A stretch of 64,000 bases of DNA from Xiphophorus maculatus (GCF_002775205.1 NC_036450.1:20400479-20464478), one strand, 5' to 3'; counted from the stretch's first letter, positions 23,401-34,766 are shown. Numbers and translations are program-made. The notes: generated from the sequence alone by a model not told the origin.

Positions 23401-24662
23401 TCAGTAGGACTGGAATCGGTCGGCTGTTGCGTCTGGGCGCGCTTAGTCAGGTGTATTTATGGGAACCGATAAGAAGCGAAGATGATTTTTAAAAGACGTT
23501 ATGAGTAGAAAATGGTGCAACAGACCTAGTGAGGTATGAATCCTGCTCAGTTTTATTGTTTTCTTATCTGTTGTTCTCGAGTTTGAGTCACTCTGACCTC
23601 TTAATCTGAGTAATAAGGTCCACAGAAAGTCTAGTAGGAAGGCTACTTATTACTTAAGGAGAAAAACCCACTTTTAGCAGAAATCTATGATGTAATTTGT
23701 TCTAAAGCTGGACTTGTACACTACTAATGAAACTTTCCTTCTCCTTTCAGCCACAGCTCTAAAGAAACTGTCAGCTGAAAGGTTATTACCTTCAGCTTTT
23801 CTAAGCTGAAAGGTGAAAATTGCTTGGGCTCTTTTTTTTTAGGATGTAAAGCTGGTTCGATTCAGATCACACCAAGTTATGAACATTTCATTCGGTCCAA
23901 AATTAGAAAAAGGTTAAAGGTCAAATTACAAAGAAATGGACAAACAATTGGGGATCATCTTAACCTGGATGCATTTTATTTAATCTTTTTGCTATCCAAT
24001 TATTAAAAAAATGATCAACAGATCAGCTTTACACTGTATTGATGTTAGGTCAAACAAAAAAGGCTGAGCTTTTCACATGTTGATGTTTGAATTATTACCT
24101 TTTTAGCTGCAGATGAATCCTTATATACAAATAATCAAGTGCACACAATGCCGATACAGACGTTGATGCTGATATATTGTACATCCCATTGAAAAATAAA
24201 TAAATCTTAGCGAGGGGGTTTTGTCCCCTTTAAACTATTTTACTCATTTTTCATCTTTACCCTGGGTACCTAACGGTTTAAGGTGCCGTGTGCGCATGCC
24301 TTAAAAAGTCGCCGCACTTGTAAATCGGCATTTCCTTTTCCCATACAGGGATGGGACTGCAGGCATTCGTGGAAGCCTTTTTCAACCTGGCGGGGCGGCG
24401 GTTCAAATCCCTCGCACTGAGGGAGCAGGTAGTGTCCCTGCTGGACCTGTGCGAGTCTCAGCTGGGGCCGCAGTCCGGCGCCGAGGACAGACGCTCGCTG
24501 AGCTGCAGCAGGGCGCTGCCGCGAGGCGGCAGGACCCAGGCGCTCTACCTCCCCCACCCTCGGCCCATCTCTCCGGCCGCGCACCGGAGGGCCACGAGCC
24601 AGGACTGCCGGCCGCATCAAAGACCAAAGCCTCGCACGCTCAGGGCAAACGTGGAGAACTGA
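7974..24662 (+). CDS. ttll11: Tubulin polyglutamylase TTLL11 (ten coding exons, complete)
   Basis: Adds or elongates glutamate side chains on tubulin tails in cilia and other stable microtubules, by family knowledge. Exons: 7974-8477, 11803-11902, 12544-12677, 13966-14256, 14341-14625, 15373-15468, 15559-15671, 20709-20957, 22981-23087, 24349-24662. All introns are GT-AG and phases agree, giving 730 residues; human TTLL11 is about 800 as I recall. Residues 1-168 are a low-complexity N-terminus. The TTL catalytic core follows: DIYWHGVSFHDNENI (exon 2), FIVKPDGGSQGDG with the ATP-site Lys264, DIRLYVL, HLTNYSLN, and GFDILL...LLEVNSNPS with Asp443, Glu456 and Asn458 as probable metal ligands. Exon 8 (LCLKQVYPKYTKQFNHLRL) is typical of the TTLL11 C-terminal region. 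The gene is convergent with dab2ip, as in human. No damage seen. Confidence 0.93.
9000..9790 (-). mobile_element. Decayed Tc1-like DNA transposon in ttll11 intron 1
   Basis: The minus strand retains broken transposase motifs. From about 9370 downwards it reads SSNIMLWSLFSSAGT, the Tc1 GGGSIMLWGCFSSAG region. At about 9150 it reads the equivalent of LEWPSQS just before the DDE-family PDLNPIEN motif. The nucleotide order across the span follows a Tc1 element read backwards. Frames are broken many times; inactive. Confidence 0.75.
10121..10200. repeat. Repeat pair member 1 in ttll11 intron 1
   Basis: Shares CACAAAAATCTAAAAACATG and flanking positions with 12042-12120 in intron 2. Probably a dispersed element of unknown class. 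Confidence 0.55.
11803..11902 (+). CDS. ttll11: ttll11 coding exon 2
   Basis: 100 bases between ...CCTCAG and GTATTT; encodes FHTGRRAACDIYWHGVSFHD and SGQVNKFPG, the entry to the TTL fold. The frame is set by phase 0 from exon 1. Confidence 0.9.
11903..12543 (+). other. ttll11 intron 2
   Basis: AT-rich; apart from the repeat member at 12042-12120 I see nothing in it. Confidence 0.8.
12042..12120. repeat. Repeat pair member 2 in ttll11 intron 2
   Basis: About 80% similar by eye to 10121-10200, same orientation. Confidence 0.55.
12544..12677 (+). CDS. ttll11: ttll11 coding exon 3
   Basis: 134 bases; encodes MVEMLRKINLSRAVRTMQEL and FYPRSWILPEEYQQFFTE, residues 202-246, with GT at 12678. Confidence 0.92.
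12678..13965 (+). other. ttll11 intron 3
   Basis: Holds one CTCF-like motif at 13565-13578; nothing else definite. Confidence 0.8.
13565..13578 (+). promoter_or_regulatory. CTCF-like motif in ttll11 intron 3
   Basis: ACAGCAGGGGGCGC matches the CTCF core CCASYAGRKGGCRS at 13 of 14 positions, in an otherwise AT-rich intron. Confidence 0.45.
13966..14256 (+). CDS. ttll11: ttll11 coding exon 4 (ATP-binding)
   Basis: 291 bases, residues 247-343, phase 0 at both ends. Carries FIVKPDGGSQGDGIYLI, the nucleotide-binding segment, and KFDIRLYVL. Markedly GC-rich against the neighbouring introns. Confidence 0.95.
14341..14625 (+). CDS. ttll11: ttll11 coding exon 5
   Basis: 285 bases, residues 344-438, phase 0 at both ends, with HLTNYSLNVQSGN and SDIIALVIKSVIAVLPDL. 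The intron before it is only 84 bases. Confidence 0.95.
14626..15372 (+). other. ttll11 intron 5
   Basis: AT-rich, with pyrimidine-rich CCTT runs at 14820-14960 and a TA-rich patch at about 14876-14910. No gene seen. Confidence 0.8.
15373..15468 (+). CDS. ttll11: ttll11 coding exon 6 (metal-binding residues)
   Basis: 96 bases, residues 439-470: ILGFDILL and LLEVNSNPSMRIEHE, the final catalytic motif of the TTL family. The next intron is only 90 bases. Confidence 0.95.
15559..15671 (+). CDS. ttll11: ttll11 coding exon 7
   Basis: 113 bases after ...GTCTCAG, ending phase 2 before GTAAGC. Encodes VAPGVFEYVPSPVDEQVKVG and IRDTLRLMDP. Confidence 0.93.
17407..17515. mobile_element. hAT-like non-autonomous fragment 1
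   Basis: Starts GAGATGCACCAATCAATCGG and continues with CTGATTTGGCAGATT. This resembles the dispersed fish repeat with GATGCACCGATC termini. A fragment with the opposite terminus lies at 22590-22655. Confidence 0.5.
18770..18960 (-). mobile_element. Tc1-like remnant in ttll11 intron 7
   Basis: Holds a terminal-type stretch (AGGTATTCATACACTTTGTA) and, read on the minus strand, a decayed version of the Tc1 segment around GGCCCAGTCAAA. Confidence 0.5.
20709..20957 (+). CDS. ttll11: ttll11 coding exon 8
   Basis: 249 bases after a 5-kb intron. A low-complexity linker, then LPPLCLKQVYPKYTKQFNHL and ALFIRFLGVKGNMRLGPTAF. Probably part of the C-terminal microtubule-binding region of autonomous glutamylases. 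Confidence 0.92.
20958..22980 (+). other. ttll11 intron 8
   Basis: AT-rich. Holds a short (CA)n at about 22148-22167 and the hAT-like fragment at 22590-22655. No gene seen. Confidence 0.8.
22590..22655. mobile_element. hAT-like non-autonomous fragment 2
   Basis: Contains GATCGGTGATCGGCCCAAAA and ends GCAATCGGTGCACC, the reverse-complement end expected for the element type seen at 17407-17515. Confidence 0.5.
22981..23087 (+). CDS. ttll11: ttll11 coding exon 9
   Basis: 107 bases starting directly after ATTTCTAG; encodes CKLSNSNLTMASVDILYIDI and TRRW, ending phase 1 before GTAACG. Confidence 0.9.
23088..24348 (+). other. ttll11 intron 9
   Basis: An A-run at 23101 and otherwise unremarkable AT-rich sequence; nothing recognised. 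Confidence 0.8.
24349..24662 (+). CDS. ttll11: ttll11 coding exon 10 (terminal)
   Basis: Encodes MGLQAFVEAFFNLAGRRFKS and EQVVSLLDLCESQLG, then a Pro/Arg-rich variable tail to the TGA at 24660-24662. Confidence 0.9.
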
Positions 24663-25037
24663 TGAGAGGGAACCGGCTGTTCAAAACCCACTGCATCGCC
24701 TTGAACCCTCTCCACAGGAGCGAGCGGGGAGGGGGGAGATTAAGGGTCCATTTCTCCTCCGCAGAATATGAGAAGGGCTAGTCGACCCCTGCTGGCTGGC
24801 TTGTCGACGCATTGCTCTATGCCTGATTGCTTTTTTTTTTTTTCCCTTTTGAGGAGGAAGATGGCCTCGGGGAGGGACTGAAATGGTAATGGAGGCTGGT
24901 GGATTCCTTCCTCTCCTCCTTGTGGGATCACACGTTAACGGTGTGGTCCTGTCAGGAGGAGGATGTGGCTGCTTTTTATGTACCGTTTGATTCTAAAGGG
25001 CAGCTACTTGCTTCCCTTCCCTTCTGACTACGTCTCC

Positions 25038-25043
25038 AATAAA
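25038..25043 (+). terminator. Candidate polyadenylation signal of ttll11
   Basis: AATAAA about 375 bases after the stop, followed by T-rich sequence at 25057-25080. A second AATAAA lies at 25283-25288. Confidence 0.5.
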
Positions 25044-25985
25044 ACCTTTATAGGGTTTTTTTATTTTAATGTTTTTTCCCCCCCAGGGATCAAAGTAGGT
25101 ATTTTTATGTACATTAATTCACACAGATCACACTTAAACAGCTGAGTGTAAGGGAGCGTTCTGTGTATTATACACTTGCATCATGATATTTAAAATTGAT
25201 ATTTCTTTTTGTTTTCCAGTAATTCAATTTAACTCTCAAATATCATGTACCTAACAATAACCCAAAACGAAGCTTGTCAGAAAATAAATTGCATTGAACT
25301 AGCTGTGTCAGCTAAACATTTGCTGTACAGTACATGTATTCAATTATTTCATGATTCCGTTTGCATCAGTAACCCCAACCTCTCTGAGCTTTCTTAACAA
25401 AATCCCTGTTGCGTTGCGTTAGCACTTTTTCCTCCCACTGAACTTTCCATGTTAATATACTTAGAGAGAGCCAGACCCTTTTTGTCAGAAGTGTCACCAA
25501 AAATCACCAAGTTCAAAGTGTTGTGGGCCACAAAAACAGAAAAACTAAAGCCAAAATGTGCTGTTTATATGTTCAAACATTGATTGGGATTTATGAATCA
25601 TTCGAAACACAAAATCAGTCTAGGAATTTTGCCTTGTTACACGAGAGGCATACATAATAGATATTTTGAGTTTTAATCTATTTTCAGCAACAGGAGTGTG
25701 TCATGGCTCACTTTTTCTTCAAAGAAGAAAAAAAAAACAACTCTTGCTGTGTTAAGCTAAGGTTATTAAATGAGTCACCCGGGTCTGCTTTTGAGTCACT
25801 GGATGTTTCTGGTCCTGTTTATTTAAAAAATAATAATAAAGTGAAAAAATTAGATTAATAAAAGATGTATGGTTATACATTTTTTTACTATAAGATTTTA
25901 ATTTCTCAGTGACAGGTTTTTGCCACAAATCCTTCCAAATGCTATAAATGGCTCACGGGATTAATGTAGATTTTTTTTTTTTCAT

Positions 25986-26024
25986 TCTCTCTGTCTGTCC
26001 GTCTGTCTATCCATCTATCTATCT
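25986..26024. repeat. CTGT/CTAT tetranucleotide repeat
   Basis: A short run of CTGT units passing into CTAT units, after a T-run. Confidence 0.8.
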
Positions 26025-27019
26025 TACTTGGTCATATGTAATACTCTAATTTTCTGACTGACTGAATTTGGGTTCTCATTAGCTATGGGCCAGGATGATC
26101 GAACTAATCAAGCTTAACAGTTTGAATTGAAATACTCAAAAGTATCTTCAGTCATACTCTGAGTTATTGAGATGCACCTGTATTAATGAATTTGCACAGC
26201 AACTATGTACACGTATGTTTGCACAGAGGCCGACGAAACGGCCGCCAGGGCTTCTGCGCGCGCACGCGTCGCGTACGAGTGTGTGCTTATGCTCGGTACT
26301 GTATTTATTTTTGTTCAGCTCAGTAGTGAAAAAAAAACCTCCTGACAGCAAGTGGCTCAGCTGTTAGTCCTCCATGAGCCCATTAGTGACGAGTTAAGTG
26401 AAAAAGCATTCACTTATCCTCTTTCGGTTCAGCAAGCTATTCCTGTCGGCAGCCTCAGACCTCCCCGTCAGTGACTTTTTAGGTTGATTACTATTTAGTG
26501 ACGTAACTGCCACAGGGCGTTAATATTTCAAAATAAAACGTGACTGCATGACTTAAAAAATGAATAAATAAATGAAAAACATACCATATAGTTTCCTGAA
26601 GAGAAATGTGGAGAACGTTTGCACACCAAAAGTTACACAGGAAAGCATGATGGATGCCAAGTTTAAATGTCACTGTAATATCAAAACATTGCAACATGTT
26701 TTTTCTCACCTTTTGCACCATTATTAAGAATGGATTTGTCACATGCAAACGAAGAATTAACTATCTGCAGTGTGGGCAGCTGTGAAAACACAAAGTGGAT
26801 TAACCTAAACGTTTTTGTTTTCTTTTTGCTATGAATACTAATCTAGGGCTTGCATACTTACCATCGTTTGTAGTAGAGGAATAAGGTTGCCTACAGTGTC
26901 AACTGTGAACGAGATGTACTTATAACACTGGAAAACATAAATAAAATATTCAGATTGAGCTAAAGGTGTGGTTTTGTTTTGTTTCAGAAATTTCCAAGCA
27001 ACTGAAGGTTGGCAGTCGC

Positions 27020-27790
27020 AGTGCTTCCAAATGTATTCATACACCTCTAATTTATTGATAAATCAAGCTCACATCCAAATTTGAGTCAAAGTGCTTTACA
27101 CAATATCACATAGGTTAATTAATGTTGAAGTTAGAAGAACACTAAAACTAACTAAATAAATTAATAATTTAAAAAAAACCCTGGTGAGATAGAAATTACA
27201 AGTGACCTGTGGTTACTGTGGAGGAGCTGCTGAGATGCACAGCTCCAGTGGGAGAATTATTTTGCTAGCTAATCGGTCATGCAACTGTGCCGTTGTTGAA
27301 AGTCCTGTTTGCTTTTGACCACAAGCCAACGTGAAGCAGAATATGCTGGTGGAAAACTAATGTTGCTCATAACTGCACTGTAAAACAAGGTGGTGGAAGC
27401 ATCATGCTTTGGTTATTCTCTTCCTCAGCAGAGAAAGTGAAGCTGGTCGGAATTGACAGAAAAATAGATGAATCAGTTAGAGTATGCAAAAAGATTTAGT
27501 TTCACATTCTAGTATAAAAATAACAACTAAATGTGCAGCCAGAGCTACAATGGAATTGTTTAGTTGAAAGCGTTGATGTTTTACTTTGGCCCAGGCAACG
27601 TCCAGACCTAAATAATATCGAGAAAACTTTATGACTTGCAGAGAAAGGGCAAAAACATTCCTCGCCAGACGTTCAAGCAGGTTGATGCTGTGATGCCAAA
27701 TGGCTCACAGCGTTAACTGTGTTCCTTCAAATTATTTTCTAAGGGTGGTCAAATAAAAACTCACGCCTTACTTTTTTTTTGGTTAGATTT
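27020..27790 (+). mobile_element. Decayed Tc1-like DNA transposon, plus orientation
   Basis: Broken frames retain, in order, GGGSIMLWLFSSSAE at about 27390-27435, KLVGIDRKIDE at about 27440-27472 and WPRQRPDLNNIE at about 27588-27625. These correspond to the Tc1 transposase motifs GGGSIMLWGCFSSAG, KLVRVDGKMD and WPSQSPDLNPIE. Clearly inactive. Confidence 0.78.
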
Positions 27791-27984
27791 ATATTTGGTT
27801 GTCAAATAAAATACAACAAAATTCATAGTTGTTCCAAGACAAAGTGCGGAAAACCTCACAGGGTACACTTTTGCAATGCACTCTATATTTAGGTCTGAGC
27901 AGCTAAGAGCTGCTAAGGCCTGTTGTACTCGCACTGTTTCTTCTTTTTATTGTGCTTCCATCAAATGAATTTGCCTTTTGGGGG

Positions 27985-29090
27985 CTTTATCATATTCAAA
28001 GACTCACCAAAGTTGGCGGACGTGTCAAGTCTGCGTGAAAATTACGTATTTTAAAGTCGTCGCAAAAATCACAACAGAAGCGGCTCACCAGCGCCACCTG
28101 GGAATACCGTCGCCATTGACCTTACTTCATCGTAGAGACATTAAATTTGGCACAGTAGTAGAGCTCCCCAAGATACACAGAAAATTCAATTAAAGTCATA
28201 GTGCAAGTCAAACTGGAAGTCGGCCATTTTGGATTGAAGTTCCTATTTTTACCCCATTTTGGCCTTTTACAGTGTTTGCTTTTGATCGAACTCCTACGGA
28301 TTTCTATTGATCGGCTTCAAACTTGGTCAGTTTGTTCATAAGGCATGGCCAATTAAAAGTTATCAAAACGGTCAGTTTTCATGCATGCTGAAACATGAAA
28401 CTGCTGTAACTCCTACATAAAAACTCACAGAGGCACCAAACTTTCCGTGATTGATCATCATCGGGTGCCAATGGTCAACGGATGACATCACTTAAGTCAC
28501 ACCCCCTGAGAACAGGACGTGCCATGTTTTACTGGAAATGGTCTCTATCAAACCCCTCTGCCCTAATCAACATGAAACTGTGTCCAGAGACAGAAAACAT
28601 GTTGGTGTGACTGGGTTTCCAACACCGACAGATTTCGATGGAGCAGGTGGGCGTGGCGGCGTGACGAAGTGACCTGTAGTATGTTGCCATATGTTTGGCT
28701 CTAAATTCCAGTTTCGAGTCGAGCTGCACCAAGAGCCGTGTGGGCGTGGCCGAATGGCAAATTTCAACCCCTCGCCGTTTGCATGTGATCGTCTCTAAAT
28801 CACACATGCATCATCCGATTTCCACCAAACTTGTTACGATTGACTCGTGAATCTCTACAGAGCCCAACAGCATTCCATTGTAATTTCACTCCACTGCGCC
28901 CCCTAAGTTAATCCATCAGCTATATCTCCTCACTACATCAGCCGACCTGCACCAGATTTTGGGTGTGTTGTCAGGGAGCGCTGCTGAACGCAACGACGTG
29001 TATCGCCTGGCGGACGGGTGCGGGAAATGCGGCGGCGAGTTCGAGGCCGCATGCAGCTTCAATCTTATATTGCTTTTATACCGGCAGCCT
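27985..29090. repeat. Unclassified dispersed repeat
   Basis: More GC-rich than its surroundings. It resembles, by recollection, the abundant fish repeat with phrases such as AAGTCGGCCATTTTGGATT, GTGGGCGTGGC and TGCGCCCCCTAAG. No coding frame is conserved. Boundaries are approximate. Confidence 0.5.
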
Positions 29091-30610
29091 CTATCGTTGG
29101 CACCACGGTGCTATTTACGTCTCCGTCCTCAAGGAGGCTGATGGATGAATCGGAAGCGGCTCATTTTTATGTGTTTTAAAGACCTTCGATATGTTTCACA
29201 GCACAACCATCTGCCCGTGTTTCCTCGACCTTCTGTTGTGGAGGCTGGCGGTCCCAGCTGAGCTCCGGCGTCTGCATTCATCACAGCGCGTTTGTTGTTG
29301 TTGTCGTTCAGTGGTCCAACAAATGTGTGACAGGCATCAGGCAGAGTTATGTTCTACCTTTCATCCCTTAGAAAACGGGCCCAGCTTAGACCATCGTTTT
29401 AGTTTCTTCTTATTATTATTATTTTTAAAAACCCAAAAATCAAAAACAAAACAACATATTTTAGGATCCAGGAGGAAAAAAAAGTACAAGCATCTACACC
29501 TCAATGTTTCATACTTTTAATCATTGAAACATTTAAGAGTAGTGCTTATGTTATTACGTCTGGCAGCCTCGATGTGTCTTGGATGCAGGAAACCTGTTTA
29601 GTTTTGGCTAAAGAAGCCAGTTCGCCTCACAGGGAGTAATTACCAACATGAGATCTTCACTTTAAAATACATGGTTAAAGAAACACAGCAATAAAACATT
29701 ACACGGCTTCTCTGCCACGACACAGGATCATAATCCATCTCTCTTTTTTGAGAATTTCATGTCAATTTAAAGTTTTCAAAAGTCCCCCCCCCCCCTTTTT
29801 TTCACTTTCACATGTCTTGATTTTTCCTACCAAGTGTGGGGAATAACAATCAGGCAGTATGTAGGTCATGCTAGCTGTGAAAAGTAGGCACCGCTCAAAC
29901 CCACTCATTCATGTCTCCATCATACCCTTCGCTCTGCCTTTGGATCCCCACTCTGAGCATATGTTCTCTCTAGATGCCTATAATCAATCTGGGTCTCCTT
30001 GAGCATTTAATGAACACGTGATCTATCGCACAGGCCGTCCAATCCGTTTAGCCTCCACGGTTTAAAACGTCACAGGGAACCGCACCGCCGAGGCTGTACA
30101 GCAGAGATGCACACAGAGGAGAGTTTAAAATAGCTAAATAAAACTTTAATAGGTCTAGTTGCAAATGTACATAAATTGCACAGCCACGTTTTGTCAACAC
30201 GAGTTCTTCTGTACATTATTGTTTTGTCACCGTCATCAAAGGAAGCAGAATCCAGCAAATACTTTATACTTTCAACAGAATTACAAAAGTATTGTTTTTT
30301 TCTACAATAGAATAGAAAACATACATCTTTTACTTATAGCTTTATATTTAACTTAATCCTTTGTTTGATTGGTCGAACTATGTCAAAAATGAGCTTTTGT
30401 TTTATCCGATTCATGAAATGGAAAACCAAAAGTTGATCACTGGCGCCTGTTTGATGTTAGTGAAAGTACTGATTGGAAAATATAACTATTAGTGGATGCA
30501 TTTTAATCTTTGAGATCTTAAAGCAAGACTATGACTGGAGTTATGATAATCTGCTTCTGGGCATAATAAATTTGGCTTATTTAGCATTTAGATTGTAAAT
30601 AAAACAGTAG

Positions 30611-30640
30611 AGCTACCATTATAGTTTTATAATGGTAGCT
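30611..30640. repeat. Perfect 13-bp hairpin
   Basis: AGCTACCATTATA, a 4-base loop GTTT, then its exact complement TATAATGGTAGCT. Confidence 0.9.
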
Positions 30641-32230
30641 ACAAGACACTCAACTGGCTGCATGCCAATAATAAAAAGTTAACCAAGCACAAATACTAAA
30701 ATGTTTATGGAACAAAGCAAAAGTCAAATATGGCAGAATTTGTGAAAAGCAGCTTTACTGAAATAAAATCTGAAAAACATATGAAGCACAAAGGAACATA
30801 TCACTTAGATAATATGTATCTAAATAAGAGTTAGCATTGGGCTACAATGTTGACTGAAACTCTTGAGCTTATTTGGAGTATAGGTTAGTACATTTGCCAA
30901 CTTTCACAAATAGTTAAAAACTGAACCGCAAATTAGCATTATGCTAAAATGCTAAAAGTAAGTCAAATCTCAGGTTTGTTTGGAAAATGATTGGCAAACC
31001 TGGAAACTTTGACAAATTGGAGCACCTACTATTTCAACATTTAGTTAAGCAGTAGCTTAGCTAAAATAGCATCAAATTGCTAACATTAACAGTCAACCAT
31101 CTTTGCAAATTCGCCCAGTTTCGCAAATCGCTAAATATCTGATGGTTTAGCAATTAGTCAAACAGTGGCTATAAACTGTGTGATAAATATATTTCAGGGT
31201 TATCATTTCAATAAGTTACAATGATTCCAAGTTTTAATTTGCAAAAGAAAAAAAAAAGACTAAACCTATTTAGTGCTTTTCTGGCTTTACTGTGTCATAG
31301 AGTTGGAATTGACCTAATTCAGTAACTCTGTTTTGCTAGAATTAGCCAACTATAAAATGCTTTACTGCTCAACTAGATGCTAAAAAAAACCCTTATTTTT
31401 TAAAATGAGACAGTTAAGAAACACATCTAGTACACATTCATATGACCTAAATGTGCACAAGTGCACTACTTGTAAAAAACAAAAATATTAAGTTAGACAT
31501 TTAGCTGCACAAAGGTGTAATGAAATTGCTAGGACACAAAAGTTAGTTGTAAACTTAGACTGCATGTAAATAAAGCTTTGTTGAGCCAATTTAGTCAGTA
31601 CATGTAGCTATCATGTACTATCATTTAAAAATAAAGAATTTCACAAATGGATCATAGTCTTGCTTTAATCTGTGCAGACAAATGGCTTCACATAGCCGTG
31701 TAGTATGCAGGTGTGAAATGTCTGGTATTTAACTAAGGATAACTCCCTTTAGTTGCTTAGGAACCTTGAAATGCCTGAAACGGGGTTCTGCGTTAAAAAG
31801 AAAAAAGAAAAAGTGAAATAGAAACCAACCACTAAATGTAAAAGTGCATTGAGTGAGACTGATGAGATTTACAGGATTGTGCTTGCGCAGCTCATCGGAC
31901 TCGAGTTGGCTTGAAACCAGCAAGGCATACATCTCAAAGAGTCAAACCCCTACGTGATCAATTCTTTTTTTTTTTTTCTGTTTTTGGCTAGAGAGATAGT
32001 ACACGGTAAAATACAAACACAAAAGCTTTTCAACAGAGAGAACACTGACAGATTAATTGATTTGTATAGCTCTGCCCGATGAGGACAGATGACTGACTGG
32101 GCTATCTTCTATATTTACAATATCGATAATGATACAGCAGAGTCCGAGCACGAAAAAAAACAACAACAACAACAAAAAAAAAACATTTACAAAATGTTCT
32201 GTTAACATCCGGTAAAAATAGTGTGGGCAT

Positions 32231-32236
32231 TTTATT
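32231..32236 (-). terminator. Candidate polyadenylation signal of dab2ip
   Basis: The minus strand reads AATAAA, about 2.5 kb after the dab2ip stop. Human DAB2IP also has a long 3' UTR. Other sites are not excluded. Confidence 0.4.
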
Positions 32237-32294
32237 TACACAATCCCATGATCTCCCATCTCACGATGCAGTCAATAATTATATTGTATTGTAT

Positions 32295-32331
<37 letters not shown>

Positions 32332-34766
32332 GTATAAGAGCAGCCATCCTCACTGACCAACCGGCGACCAAATGAAACTGATGGGTGTAGATGCTACGAC
32401 TGGCTGTCGATGTATTGAGACTTTTGCATGTGAAGCGAGTACAAAAATACCTAAAAAGCAGATGAGAGTGAGCCGACAGCGAGTTACAACAACGAGACTT
32501 TACAACGGTGTCTATACATTCAGAGGCAAAAAACAACAACACGAAAAAAGATGAGGTCAGGCAGGAGCAAGAAAAAAAGGGCAGGCGAGAGAGAACGCTA
32601 ATGCCAAGGAGGATCGATGGAGTCACAGTTTGGATGCAGCATACTTCATTTCAGCGGACAAACAAAGCGGTTAGGGAGAAAATTGACTGAATGGAGGTCA
32701 ATGACAAACAACGGCTCTGCCAGTCCAGTGTATAGTATGAGCGAGTGCATCGAGACGCGTCGCTCTATAGCTCCTGCGCAACTAGAGAGAATCGACCAAC
32801 ATCCCCATAACAATTAATGATGTGTTGCCGACGGAGCAGTGATGAGCACCAGGGAAAAAAAAAACAAAACAAAACAACAAAAGAAAACAACTACTGCGCA
32901 TTGATTGAGCTGGTTCTAGACATGAGCCAGCGTTTGGGATCAAATACCAAAACAATGAAAAAAAATTCAACTATTCTACCTTTACTTTTGACAAGGCAAG
33001 AAAAAATTCCCAGTGTATTTTTTTTCCCCCTCAACGTTTATCATACTGTGAGATTTGGATACCAGGTTTGGAAAAACTAAAATAAAATTAAGGTTTCAAA
33101 ACAGCAAAAATTCCTCCAAGGATTTTAAGTTCTGGTAATGAAACACCAGAATGGAGCCAGAATAGAGGAATTTTCTTAGTGTTTCGCAAATCGCAAAATA
33201 TCTGGTGGTTTAAACTAATCATTAAAAACCACATTGTTTGGACATATATTCAACTCTGACAATATGTTGTCACAATATGTTCACACCATAAGCCATTAGT
33301 TTATCGTATGAAAACTAATGAAGCTCCATCCATTGTCAAAACTAGTTGCCAAGTCACAAGCAGCATATTTGTTCTGTCAAATGAATGGGTGTATATAAAA
33401 AAAAAATACTTTATGATAATAATCAGTACGGTATATTTTAGCAGTAGTATAATAGGAATCTTTGAAGATTTTGGGCTTTAAACACAATCAGATTGCATTA
33501 TGGACTTTTGTTTTAGTACCATGAGACTGTGAAATCTCCATATTATAACTCGGTGTTATCGTTCTAACACCCTACAAACAACAAAAACAATAATAAAGGG
33601 GTTTCTAACACTTGCATGAATTACATAAAGAACAACAAAGGCTCTTTGAGGTGCTGATCACTGCTCAGGGTGGTCTTCCTTTCCAGGGCTCCAAAAGCAA
33701 GCTACACACTACAGTCTCTCACCATCAGAGAAGGAAAGATGACACTAAATCTCTTTAAATAAAGGGCTGCTTTTATATTTGACATTATCAAATATAGGTA
33801 TATGTGTGTATACTCTAGAAGGAAAACAAAATGCATACATCTATGTTAAATTTCATTAATATAGCATCACATAGAATTCATTTACTTTAGTATTTATAAT
33901 ACATCTCATCTCGTTTTACGTCGTATTCTCTACAAATCCACAGTATAAGTTGTGCCTTTATGGGGTTGCTTTTGGATTTTTTTGCAGAATCGGGAGGAGC
34001 TGCGGGGTTAAAGTCGAGGTGTGTTCCCTAGTTAAGGCGTTTCGTGTACCAATAGCTTTTCACAAAGTGCACTGCTTTGGGGGGGAGGGGGGGAGGGGGA
34101 AGGGGGTAAACGGGACGCTCAGGAACACACCTCTGAGTTAAAAAGGACGTGGAGAAGATTGTTTTAGACTTAAAAATATCTATTTATAGCTCTCATTTGG
34201 TTCTTTAAAAACATAAACTTTGAGATAAAGCGTTGGAAAGTAAACCTCTGGAGACAACCTTATGTGAAAATCCTCAACGTGCGATTTTAAATGGGCCCAC
34301 TTCGCTGTCGGGAGAGGGAAAGGAGGAGCGGATCGTCGATGCGTGCCGTTTTTATAGTGGTTTGTCCCAGGCGTGGGCGGGCGCTCGGGTATTCGCAGCG
34401 ACTCAACTCGTCCGCGGCTCAGAGTTTTTATGTACAGGCTCTGCCCTGCCTCCTCTCTCTTTCCACCAGCCTCCCGGTGAAGGCCATCTGGTGATCCGCT
34501 CCGAGCTGCACTCCTTCTGGGTGGGCCCTCGCGTAAAACGTCCTCGTGCCAAACATTTGTCTCCAAACTGAGAAAAAGTGGAAATGTCTTCCGGAAGTAC
34601 GCCGACTGCTTTTCTAAAACGCACCCACGCACACGCACACACACACACACACACCCCCACAAGTCTCAGTCCATCTATAAACAGGCACTCGTCGACCCCG
34701 GCGGGGTGAGTGGGGGAGGAATACGATGTACAACGCCCGGGAGCCTCAGACGCGCGCCGAGCCGCC
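32237..34766 (-). other. dab2ip: Probable 3' UTR of dab2ip
   Basis: No coding exon lies between the stop at 34767 and the candidate poly(A) signal. Contents: a (TA)n run at 32295-32330, a G-run cluster on the plus strand at 34079-34106 (C-rich in the mRNA), and a (CA)n tract at 34631-34653 (GU-rich in the mRNA) about 110 bases after the stop. A 3' UTR intron cannot be excluded. Confidence 0.5.
34631..34653. repeat. (CA)n microsatellite in the dab2ip 3' UTR
   Basis: A pure CA run; in the dab2ip transcript it would be a (GU)n element. Confidence 0.9.

Larger units (their letters stand above)
25100..32230. other. Intergenic region between the 3' ends of ttll11 and dab2ip
   Basis: About 7 kb without a convincing gene. 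It contains a tetranucleotide repeat, a Tc1-like fossil, an unclassified dispersed repeat and a 13-bp hairpin, each listed separately. Part of 30000-32230 could be distal dab2ip 3' UTR if the nearer poly(A) signal is not the main one. Confidence 0.6.

Noticed and set aside
24270..24620. Minus-strand frame opposite ttll11 exon 10
   Set aside because: It is a shadow of the GC-rich coding exon on the other strand.
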